Origin: Propionibacteriaceae bacterium UBA6238
Lineage (GTDB): Bacteria; Actinomycetota; Actinomycetes; Propionibacteriales; Propionibacteriaceae
DNA length: 43,386 bases
Reading direction: 5' to 3'
Assembly (NCBI GenBank): GCA_002441465.1
Contig: DJWE01000072.1
Span: 44,888 to 88,273, forward strand
Positions 1 to 6,649 of this stretch are shown here, piece after piece. The translations under genes and the position numbers were made by a program. A model generated the notes under the pieces. The model was not told the origin of the DNA. It saw nothing but the letters and a program-made list of their open reading frames with translations, and ran no database searches. Positions within the stretch are counted from its first letter, which is position 1; every line of letters starts with the position of its first letter.

Positions 1-2
1 TG

Positions 3-674
3 ATCTTCGCCGAGTACGCGATCGATGTGGCCGACGCCTGCCGCGACCTGGGTGTCCGGACGGTCGCGGTCACGGCGGGCTATGTGCACGACGAGCCGCG
101 CCGCGAGCTGTTCGCGCACCTGGACGCGGCCAACGTCGACCTGAAGGCGTTCACCGACGAGTTCTACGCGCGGATCACCCGTTCGCACCTGCAGCCTGTG
201 CTCGACACGCTGTCCTACCTCGCGCACGAGACGTCGGTGTGGTTCGAGGTGACCACCTTGCTGATCCCCGGCTACAACGACTCCGACGCCGAGATCGCGC
301 GACTGGCCGGCTGGCTGGCGGCCGAGGTGGGGGTGGACGTCCCGCTGCACTTCTCGGCTTTCCATCCCGACCACCACCTGCGGGACGTCCCGCCGACGCC
401 GCCGGCGACCTTGCGTCGGGCCCGGCGGATCGCGATGGACGCCGGACTGCGTTACGTCTACGCCGGCAACGTCCACGATGTCGAGGCGGACACGACCTGG
501 TGTCCCGACTGCGGCGGGGCGCTGATTGCGCGCGATTGGTACCGGATCCTCGACTACCGGCTCACCCCGGACGCCCGCTGCCCGCGGTGCGGGTTCGCGC
601 TCGCCGGTCGGTTCGCCGCGTCCGCCGGTGATTTCGGCCCGCGCCGGATCCCCGTCCGGATCTCCGACTTCTGA
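3..674 (+). CDS. amrS: AmmeMemoRadiSam system radical SAM enzyme, 3' part (partial)
   Basis: The reading frame is open from the window edge, so the gene starts outside. The visible 223 residues are the C-terminal two thirds of a radical SAM TIM barrel of the AmrS type, related to pyruvate formate-lyase activases. Typical blocks are NVDLKAFTDEFYARI, TTLLIPGYNDSDAEI and PLHFSAFHPDHHL, then YVYAGNVHD. The C-terminus carries a zinc-ribbon-like pair (WCPDCGG and CPRCGFALAGRF), usual for this family. The CxxxCxxC cluster motif must lie upstream and is not seen. In other genomes the gene sits beside AMMECR1 and Memo genes; here only its end is visible. Known of the family: it is linked by context to a modification system whose substrate is unsettled. 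The GTG at 27 is internal, not a start. Confidence 0.85.
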   Translation: MFAEYAIDVADACRDLGVRTVAVTAGYVHDEPRRELFAHLDAANVDLKAFTDEFYARITRSHLQPVLDTLSYLAHETSVWFEVTTLLIPGYNDSDAEIARLAGWLAAEVGVDVPLHFSAFHPDHHLRDVPPTPPATLRRARRIAMDAGLRYVYAGNVHDVEADTTWCPDCGGALIARDWYRILDYRLTPDARCPRCGFALAGRFAASAGDFGPRRIPVRISDF

Positions 675-675
675 C

Positions 676-745
676 CCCACCCGCCGAGTTGTCAGAAGCT
701 CGTTCACCTATAGCCGAATGAGCTTCTGACAACTCGGCGGGTGGG
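676..745. repeat. Long palindromic element R1 (CTATAG loop class)
   Basis: A near-perfect 70-base hairpin lies between two converging genes. The arms (26 perfect pairs, then a G-T wobble and three more pairs) contain CCGAGTTGTCAGAAGCTC and its complement, around an 11-base loop holding CTATAG. A second copy with compensating changes is at 1779-1843. It may act as a bidirectional terminator, but no T-run follows on either strand. Confidence 0.8.
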
Positions 746-761
746 AGGCGTCGGGGGGGGA

Positions 762-1733
762 TCACATGGTGGTGGCGATCAGATAGGTCAGATAGCCGAG
801 GTAGCCGGTGACGAACAGGCCACCCTCGAGCCGCGAGACCCGGCGTCCGGTGATGAACACGGGGACGCAGATCAGCGCCACCACGACCATCACCGGTAGT
901 CCGAACCGGATCAACTCCGGATCGAGCACGACCGGCTGATGGGCGAACAGCAGCGAGGTGCCCAGGATCGCGGTGACGTTGAACGTGCTGGACCCGATCA
1001 GGTTGCCGATCGCGATGTCGGGGTCGCCGCGGACGGTTGCGACCACGGTGGTGGCCAACTCGGGCGCGCTGGTGCCGAGCGCGATGATGGTCAGGCCGAT
1101 CAGCGAGTCGGGTACGCCGAGCGAGGACGCCAGGTCGACCGAGCCGCGCACCAGCCATTCCGCGCCGAGCACCACCAGCGCGATGCCCGCCACCACCAGC
1201 AGCAGCCGCAGGACCGGGTCGCCGATCCGGTGCCGGGGTCGATCGTGCGGGAACTCGGCCTCGTACTCTGCCACCACCATGGGGGGTTCCCTGCGGGCGG
1301 TACGGATCAGCAGCCCGACATAGACCAGCGCCGCGAGCGCCAACACCGCGCCGTCCAGCACGGTCAGCTCGCCGTCGAGGCTCAGCGCCAGCAGCAGCAG
1401 CGAGGCGATCGCCATTCCGGGCAGGTCGATCCGGATGGTCTGCCGGTGGATGGCGAGCGGACGGATCGCCGCCGACAGTCCCAGGATCAGCAGCAGGTTG
1501 GCCACGTTCGTGCCGGCGATATTGCCCACGGCCAGCGATCCGGAGCCGTTGCGGACGGCGTCGATGCCCACGGCCAGCTCAGGGGCGCTGGTACCGAGCG
1601 AGACGATGGTCAGCCCGACCAGGATGGACGGGACGCCGAGCCGGGCGGCGAGCTTCGCGCCGTGCCGCACGATCAGCTCGGCACCGATCACCAGGCCGGC
1701 GAGCCCCAGGAGGATCCATGCGGCGGCTGGCAT
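762..1733 (-). CDS. Calcium/sodium antiporter, CaCA family (YrbG-like)
   Basis: This 323-residue polytopic inner-membrane protein has the internal duplication of the CaCA cation exchangers. The two alpha-repeats are visible as LGTSAPELAVGID with GNIAGTNVANLLLILG near residues 47-85, and LGTSAPELATTVV with GNLIGSSTFNVTAILG near residues 220-260. The acidic residue in each SAPEL motif is the expected cation ligand. A polar loop (YEAEFPHDRPRHR) separates the halves. The length suits bacterial YrbG-type exchangers, which extrude Ca2+ against Na+ or H+; the exact ions cannot be read from sequence. The ATG at 1733 begins just before the first membrane segment and has only a weak ribosome-binding site. 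The gene is monocistronic, with palindromic elements at both ends. Confidence 0.9.
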   Translation of the reverse strand: MPAAAWILLGLAGLVIGAELIVRHGAKLAARLGVPSILVGLTIVSLGTSAPELAVGIDAVRNGSGSLAVGNIAGTNVANLLLILGLSAAIRPLAIHRQTIRIDLPGMAIASLLLLALSLDGELTVLDGAVLALAALVYVGLLIRTARREPPMVVAEYEAEFPHDRPRHRIGDPVLRLLLVVAGIALVVLGAEWLVRGSVDLASSLGVPDSLIGLTIIALGTSAPELATTVVATVRGDPDIAIGNLIGSSTFNVTAILGTSLLFAHQPVVLDPELIRFGLPVMVVVALICVPVFITGRRVSRLEGGLFVTGYLGYLTYLIATTM

Positions 1734-1778
1734 GGGCTCAGCCTATTCGAGCCGTGCTGGTCGGACTGAGCGGCGCGG

Positions 1779-1843
1779 CACCGCCGACTTGTCAGAATCT
1801 CCTTCGCCTATAGCCGAACGAGATTCTGACAAGTCGGCAGGTG
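1779..1843. repeat. Long palindromic element R2 (CTATAG loop class)
   Basis: This is a second copy of the R1 hairpin, between the panE 3' end and the antiporter 5' end. The arms hold GCCGACTTGTCAGAATCTC and its complement, with one mismatch and one bulge, and the loop again contains CTATAG. Compared with R1, two positions differ and each is compensated on the opposite arm (GAGTTG/CAACTC against GACTTG/CAAGTC; GAAGCTC against GAATCTC). This indicates that the stem itself is conserved. Confidence 0.8.
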
Positions 1844-1863
1844 GGACGCGCCGTCGCGACGCC

Positions 1864-2895
1864 CTACAGCAGCGCCAGCAGCGCGTCCGGGTTGTGCCGG
1901 TAGGTCTCCACGCTCTGCGTGCCCGAGCTGAGTGCCTCGAGGGTGTCGGTGAGGACAGCGTTCACCGGCGTGGGGACGCCGTGCTCGGCGCCGTAGCGCA
2001 CGACTGCCCCGTTGAGATAGCGCACCTCGGTGCGGCCGCGTCCGGAGTGCAGGTCGATGTGGAAGGACGGCATCTTGTCGCCGCGACCGCCGCCGAGGAT
2101 CTTCGCCAGCGCCGGCTGGGCGATGAACCGGGGCAGCCTGGACGCACCCAGAGCGAGCGCCTTCACGGGGGTGCCGGGAAGGTCCACCGGCTTGTGCCCA
2201 AGGGCGTCCATCACGGCCAGGCACTCGCGCAGCACGGCGATCTCGACCTCGTAGGTGCGCCGATCGGAGAACAGCGTGCCGACGGGTTCGTCCAGGATCG
2301 CGGAGGTGGCGTTGCCGGTGAGATTGGTGAGCAGTTTCGACCACTTCATCGGGCCCGGGGCGGGGTAGCCGATCCCGTTGAGCCGGGCATCGTTGAGGGC
2401 ACCGACCAGACGCCGTCCGAGCGGGTGGTCGAGCGCGATGCCGATGCCGCGCCGCTTCTCCTCCACCACCTGGCCGACTCCGGGCTTGCCCACCGCCGTG
2501 GTGACCGTGCCGGTGATCACCCGGTTCGCGCCCAGCTTCGCCGCGATCAGCGGTTCGTTGTCGACGCCGTTCTGCAGCGACAGCACCGGTGGCACCGCGG
2601 CCCCGGTGGCGAGCAGCCCGTCCAGGGCGGACTCGGTATCGAAGGACTTCAGCGCGAACACGCACGCGTCGTAGGGGCCTGCGGCGAGCGCCTCTGCTGC
2701 GGAGTCGAAGAGCAGGAAGTCCCGCACCGCGGCCGTGCGGCCGTCCCGGGTGAGCCGCAGCCCCTGGGTGCGAATGGTCGCGGCGGCGTCCGGTTGTTCG
2801 ATGAAGGTGACTTTGTGGCCGGCGGCGGCCAGCGAACCGCCGACGTAGCTCCCGATCGCGCCGGCGCCCAGGAACAGCAGTCGGAGTTCAGGCAC
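1864..2895 (-). CDS. panE: 2-dehydropantoate 2-reductase (ketopantoate reductase)
   Basis: The 343-residue protein matches the ApbA/PanE family: NADPH-dependent reduction of ketopantoate to pantoate in the coenzyme A pathway, cytosolic. The N-terminal Rossmann strand-turn-helix LLFLGAGAIGSYVGG (residues 6-20) carries the GxGxxG dinucleotide site. The mid-domain has VLSLQNGVDNEPLIA and WSKLLTNLTGNATSAIL, which contains the family Lys and Asn. The helical C-terminal domain spans about residues 185-343. The start is GTG at 2895, overlapping by 8 bases the stop of a small ribbon-helix-helix gene, so the two are probably translationally coupled. Several ApbA/PanE homologues act on other 2-oxo acids, so the pantothenate role is likely rather than certain. 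No other pan genes are visible nearby. Confidence 0.85.
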   Translation of the reverse strand: MPELRLLFLGAGAIGSYVGGSLAAAGHKVTFIEQPDAAATIRTQGLRLTRDGRTAAVRDFLLFDSAAEALAAGPYDACVFALKSFDTESALDGLLATGAAVPPVLSLQNGVDNEPLIAAKLGANRVITGTVTTAVGKPGVGQVVEEKRRGIGIALDHPLGRRLVGALNDARLNGIGYPAPGPMKWSKLLTNLTGNATSAILDEPVGTLFSDRRTYEVEIAVLRECLAVMDALGHKPVDLPGTPVKALALGASRLPRFIAQPALAKILGGGRGDKMPSFHIDLHSGRGRTEVRYLNGAVVRYGAEHGVPTPVNAVLTDTLEALSSGTQSVETYRHNPDALLALL

Positions 2896-3046
2896 TCTGC
2901 TCGGCTTCCAGCCGATCGAGGATCCAGGCTCGGACGAGGGTGGACGCAGGGAGGTGTCTGGCGTCCGCGATCTTCTGGATCGCGTTGCTCTCCTGCGGGC
3001 TGAGCCGGACGGAATAGACGAGGGTGCGACGCTGCGATGAGGCCAT
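2888..3046 (-). CDS. Small ribbon-helix-helix (CopG-like) DNA-binding protein
   Basis: A 52-residue open frame starts at ATG 3046 and ends at the TGA at 2888, inside the first codons of panE. The predicted order is a short basic strand (RRTLVYSVRLS, residues 6-16), helix one (PQESNAIQKIADAR), a turn (HLPAS) and helix two (TLVRAWILDRLEAEQ). That is the strand-helix-helix fold of CopG/Arc dimers, in which alternate strand residues contact DNA. Nearly all third positions are G or C, as in real genes here. No toxin follows; the downstream gene is panE, which it overlaps by 8 bases. It may be an orphan antitoxin-like regulator or may control panE. Fold assignment is fairly secure; function is unknown. 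Confidence 0.65.
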   Translation of the reverse strand: MASSQRRTLVYSVRLSPQESNAIQKIADARHLPASTLVRAWILDRLEAEQSA

Positions 3047-3067
3047 GTAGTACAGGGTAATACTCAT

Positions 3068-3130
3068 GGACCGAGATAGGAACCGTCCCCGGTGTCTCGG
3101 CGGACGCGGGGACGGTTCCTAACTCGGCCC
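3068..3130. repeat. Long palindromic element R3 (GGAACCGTCCCC class)
   Basis: The arms contain CCGAGATAGGAACCGTCCCC and its near-perfect complement, separated by about 17 bases. The element lies between the CHAT gene and the small RHH gene. Its right arm includes the last codons and the TAG stop (3119-3121) of the CHAT gene. It shares the GGAACCGTCCCC arm with element R5 at 41430-41493. Confidence 0.75.
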
Positions 3131-5596
3131 AGCGACGCGCCAGCTGGAACCCAGTACGACGAACGGCGAGCCGGCGCCGGTGCGGGCGAGCGCCTCGTCG
3201 CTGGCCAGGCCACGAGCCAGGGCGAGGTGGTAGTCGGCCATCACTTGCGCGGTCTCCTCGTCGCGGACGGGCGCCACCGCGGCCACCACCGAGCCGACGC
3301 CGAGCGACACCAAGGTGTGGGCGAGCCCCAGCGGCTCGTCGCCGGGACGCACCTGGGACGTGCCGACGTCGCACGACGACAGCACCACGTGTCCGGCCCG
3401 GATCTCCCCGGTCGGCAGCTCGTGGGCGTACACGTCGCCGTCGGCCATCCGCAGCGACGAGAACGCAGGGCTGGCCGGCCGATGCTGTCCGTGCGCGGCC
3501 ACATGGACCAGATCCGCCCCGGCCAGAGCGGCGATCAGGTCGGCCGCCCCGGCGTCGGCGACCGGCCGAGGCTGCCGCCAGGCCGCGGCGACGCGTCCGG
3601 CCTCGGTGCTCGCGTGCCGCAGGTCGGGCCCGGTCAGCACGCGCACCGACGGGGACGGGGTCCCGCCCCGGCGTCCGGCCCACTCGGTGACCGAGCGGGC
3701 CACGGTGACCGGAACACCGGCCAGCGAAGGCAGCAGGCCCCACGGGACCGAGGAGACCGCGTGCGTCCCGATCACCACCAGGCCGGACGACCGCAGTCGC
3801 CAGGGCTGGACGACGATCTGGTCCAGCCAGCTCAGGCCGCGCGCGAGCGAGGCGCCGATTGCGTCGTGCAGCGGCCCGGCCGCGGCGTAGGCACCCGTGC
3901 GCAGGTCGGCCTGCAGGCGTCGCGAGGTCTCCAGGCAACGATCGAGATCGGCGAGTCGGGCCAGCCGCCGCCGGCCACCCACCACGGCGACACCCCACAG
4001 CCCGCCGGCGTGCCCGAACAGCCACAGCAGGTCGCGATCGGCGCCGGCCAGCGCGGCCAGCGCCTCGCCGAGAGCGGGCAGGGCGTCGGAGGTGGTCGCG
4101 GTCTGGCGCTGCGCGAGTCCGAGATCGGTCAGCTCGCGGCGCAACCGGGCAGCCTGCGCGTGACGTTCGGTGGTGGGTTCGTCGCGCAGAACCTGGGACA
4201 GCGCGCGCAGCCGTCGGGTGAGGTCGGCCTGTCTGGGGTCGAGCGGTGGCCGGACGAGGGGAAGGCCGAGGCTGGTCCACCGCTCCAGGGTGTTGAGCAC
4301 GTCGGACGGGCCCCGCTGGACGGCCAGGTCGAGGTCCAGATCGGCCAGCCGCAGGCTGAGCACCTTGCGGGCGGCCCGCGAGTCCAGGGATGCGCTCACC
4401 GCCTGGCTGGCCGCGAGATCGGTGGCCGCGACGGCCAGGCGAGGACGCGGCGAGCGTCCCGACGCCACGTCGGTGATGGCGGCGGCATAGACGCGGCGCA
4501 GGTGGACCACCAGCCCGAAGGTCTCGGCCGGATAGCGCCGCAGCGCCGCCCTCGCCAGGTCCGTCCGTCCGAGCCGGGCCGCGGCTTCGACCGCGACCGC
4601 GATGCTCCGCGCCCGTAGCTCGCCGTCGCCCAGCCGGCGCGCGATCTCCTCGTGGGCCAGCGCGCTGGTCAGCACGTCCGGCAGGCGCCGACCCCGGCTG
4701 AGGTCGCAGTCGACCACGATCAGGCCGGCCCGCGCCGCCGGCCCGGAGGCACCCAGCCGCTGGAAGCGGGCGCGAGCGGCCCGCGCGGAGACGGCCGCCT
4801 CGTCGATGCTTCCGGCGAGACGGAGGAGCAGCGCGCGCTCGCGGTCGATCTCGGCGCGCAGGATCCGATCGACGCGAGGACGGCACATCGCCTGCGCGCG
4901 ATCCAGGGTCTCGATCGCCTCGTCGAGCAGTCCGGCCTCACCCAGCACGCGGGCCAGGTCGAACAGCGAGGGTCCGCGGAAGACGTCCGCGGGGATCTGC
5001 TCGGCCGCCGCCATTGCGGCGAGCGCGCCGGGCAGGTCTCCGGTCAGGTACAGCGCGTAGCCGCGGTTGTGCTCGGCCATGAACTCGTGGCGCGCGTCGT
5101 CGGCCTCGCGGGCCAGGCGCCCGGCGACGGCGAAGTGGTCGGCCGCATCGTCGGGACGGCCGAGCTCGAAGCTGATCATGCCGAGGGTGAGGTGGCTGGA
5201 GGACTGCTCCAGCGCGGTGAACCAGCCGGGTTGGTCCACCACCACCTGCAGTTCGGCAGCCGCGGTGGCGAAGTCGCCGCTGCGGCCGAGGATATGACCG
5301 CGTTGGCAGCGGTACCGGGCGACCAGTTCGGGATCGTCGGCGGCCAACCGGCGGGCGTCGGCGAGCACGGTCTGGGCTGCTTCGAGGCCGCTGGTGGCGA
5401 ACTCGGTCAGGGCGAGGGTGAGCAGGCACGAGACCCGGACCGCGTTGGTCGCGGGGTCGCTGAGCTGGTCGGCGGGCGGCAGGCTGCGCAGTGCGGCGCG
5501 CAGCACCCGGGCTGCCCGGACGGGGCGTCCGGCGGAGTGGTGCGCCAGGCCCGCGAGCCGCAGCTCCCGGGCTCGAGCGAGCGTTTCCTCGCTCAC
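3119..5596 (-). CDS. TPR-CHAT domain protein (predicted caspase-like protease)
   Basis: This 825-residue protein has an N-terminal helical part (about residues 1-450) made of TPR-like repeats such as GLAHHSAGRPVRAARVLRAA. A C-terminal CHAT domain (about 560-825) follows. The caspase-type dyad is visible: His near 702 in HVAAHGQH and Cys near 742 in VVLSSCDVGTSQV. It is followed by the usual LGLAHTLVSLGVGSVVAAV and the PVRDEETAQVMADYH helix. CHAT proteins are clan CD cysteine peptidases; TPR-fused members often respond to a partner and cleave one specific substrate. It is the last gene of an operon (protease, sigma factor, small protein, CHAT), 14 bases after the preceding stop. GTG at 5596 is the start. 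The final codons lie in palindrome R3. The substrate is unknown; the 155-residue neighbour is a natural candidate. Confidence 0.88.
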   Translation of the reverse strand: MSEETLARARELRLAGLAHHSAGRPVRAARVLRAALRSLPPADQLSDPATNAVRVSCLLTLALTEFATSGLEAAQTVLADARRLAADDPELVARYRCQRGHILGRSGDFATAAAELQVVVDQPGWFTALEQSSSHLTLGMISFELGRPDDAADHFAVAGRLAREADDARHEFMAEHNRGYALYLTGDLPGALAAMAAAEQIPADVFRGPSLFDLARVLGEAGLLDEAIETLDRAQAMCRPRVDRILRAEIDRERALLLRLAGSIDEAAVSARAARARFQRLGASGPAARAGLIVVDCDLSRGRRLPDVLTSALAHEEIARRLGDGELRARSIAVAVEAAARLGRTDLARAALRRYPAETFGLVVHLRRVYAAAITDVASGRSPRPRLAVAATDLAASQAVSASLDSRAARKVLSLRLADLDLDLAVQRGPSDVLNTLERWTSLGLPLVRPPLDPRQADLTRRLRALSQVLRDEPTTERHAQAARLRRELTDLGLAQRQTATTSDALPALGEALAALAGADRDLLWLFGHAGGLWGVAVVGGRRRLARLADLDRCLETSRRLQADLRTGAYAAAGPLHDAIGASLARGLSWLDQIVVQPWRLRSSGLVVIGTHAVSSVPWGLLPSLAGVPVTVARSVTEWAGRRGGTPSPSVRVLTGPDLRHASTEAGRVAAAWRQPRPVADAGAADLIAALAGADLVHVAAHGQHRPASPAFSSLRMADGDVYAHELPTGEIRAGHVVLSSCDVGTSQVRPGDEPLGLAHTLVSLGVGSVVAAVAPVRDEETAQVMADYHLALARGLASDEALARTGAGSPFVVLGSSWRVAGPS

Positions 5597-5610
5597 CGGC
5601 GCTGCTGTCG

Positions 5611-6078
5611 TCAGATCTCCATCGACGGCGTGATCACCGGACGGTAGCCGTCCCTGCGGACCACGAAGTGGACGTGGCCTCGCGGCACGTCGTCGAGGGA
5701 GAACCGTCCGTCGTCGTCGGCGACCACGCTGCGGGTCACGCCCTCGGCGACCGCATCCACCTCGGCGCCGGGACTGGTCACCCAGCCGTCGATCCGGGCC
5801 CGGTGGGCCGACACGACCGTGGTGACCATGAGGCTGAGCGATCCGCTGGTGAAGGTGACCGAGTCGGTCTCCTCGCCGCGCACGCCGACCAGCTCCCCAC
5901 GGGTGAGCTCGGCGATGTCGGCTTCCAGTTCGGCCACGGCGAGGCGGAAGTCGATCCGCTCCAGCAGGTCGGCGGGCACAGGGTCGATCCTCGTGTAGAG
6001 CGTCGCCAGGTGAGTGAGAATCCGCTCGTCGGTGGCGTCGAGGAGTTCGTCGGCGCCGGGGATGAGTTCGTCAGCCAT
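5611..6078 (-). CDS. Small protein with C-terminal carboxypeptidase-regulatory-like beta domain
   Basis: The 155-residue protein is soluble, with no signal peptide or membrane segment. Residues 1-65 are acidic and helical (ADELLDATDERILTHLATLY, then VPADLLERIDFRLAVAELE). Residues 75-155 form beta strands, ending in DDDGRFSLDDVPRGHVHFVV and RDGYRPVITPSMEI. That end resembles the CarboxypepD_reg/SpaA-like beta sandwich, in which GRF and a P-x-G turn are typical. The ATG at 6078 is one base after the sigma-factor stop, and the CHAT gene follows 14 bases later. The position between a sigma factor and a protease suggests an anti-sigma or adaptor role. That is inference only; no known anti-sigma fold (zinc or ASD type) is recognisable. 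Confidence 0.75.
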   Translation of the reverse strand: MADELIPGADELLDATDERILTHLATLYTRIDPVPADLLERIDFRLAVAELEADIAELTRGELVGVRGEETDSVTFTSGSLSLMVTTVVSAHRARIDGWVTSPGAEVDAVAEGVTRSVVADDDGRFSLDDVPRGHVHFVVRRDGYRPVITPSMEI

Positions 6079-6079
6079 C

Positions 6080-6649
6080 TCAGGCCTCCCAGCTGGGGTC
6101 GGAAAGGAGTGCGGTGCGGAGCTTGGCCAGGCAACGGCCGCGGGTCGGGCCGATGCTGCCGACCGGCATGCCGAGGGTGTCCGCGACGCCCGCGTAGTCG
6201 GGGGTGGCGGCGAACGCGATCACTCGCAGCAGGGCGCGGCAGCGTTCGGAGAGCTCGCTCACGTGTCGCCACAGCACTCGTTGCTGATCGGTCTGAATGG
6301 CTTCGTCCTCCGGTGTGGTCAGGTCGACGGCTTCGGGGACGCCGGCATCGGGGACGGTCTCGCGTCCGGCCAGCCGGAGCAGCCGCCACGTCTCCCGCTT
6401 CACGGTGATCACCAGCCACGACACCACGCCCCTGGGATCGGTGATGGTGTCGGCACCATCGACCAGGCGCAGCCACGCGGTCTGGATCGCGTCCTCGGCG
6501 ACCTGTTGGGGCGCCCGCTGGCTTCGCGCGGTGTGCCACAGCAGCGGTGTCAGCAACGCGACCAGGTCGCGGAGCCTTTCGCGGTCCCCGGCCCGGTAGT
6601 CGCTGAAGGCCGCTGCCGCCTGCACGCCGAGCGGCGCGATGGCGTTCAC
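6080..6649 (-). CDS. Sigma-70 family (ECF-like) RNA polymerase sigma factor
   Basis: The 189-residue cytosolic protein has the two-domain ECF layout. Region 2 covers about residues 20-90 (AEDAIQTAWLRLVDGADTI, then SWLVITVKRETWRLLR). Region 4 covers about 125-185 (LSERCRALLRVIAFA, then a helix-turn-helix at YAGVADTLGMPVGSIGPTR and RCLAKLR). The SIGPTRGR stretch is typical of the recognition helix in many actinobacterial ECF factors. The start is GTG at 6649, sharing GTGA with the stop of the upstream subtilase, so the two genes are translationally coupled. It is cotranscribed with the protease genes. No membrane anti-sigma gene is adjacent, which makes the small downstream protein the likely partner. 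The inverted repeat at 8178-8199 may be the regulated promoter. Confidence 0.9.
   Translation of the reverse strand: MNAIAPLGVQAAAAFSDYRAGDRERLRDLVALLTPLLWHTARSQRAPQQVAEDAIQTAWLRLVDGADTITDPRGVVSWLVITVKRETWRLLRLAGRETVPDAGVPEAVDLTTPEDEAIQTDQQRVLWRHVSELSERCRALLRVIAFAATPDYAGVADTLGMPVGSIGPTRGRCLAKLRTALLSDPSWEA

Noticed and set aside
676..745. CRISPR-like repeats
   Set aside because: The palindromes are dispersed, not arrayed with regular spacers, and no cas gene is present.
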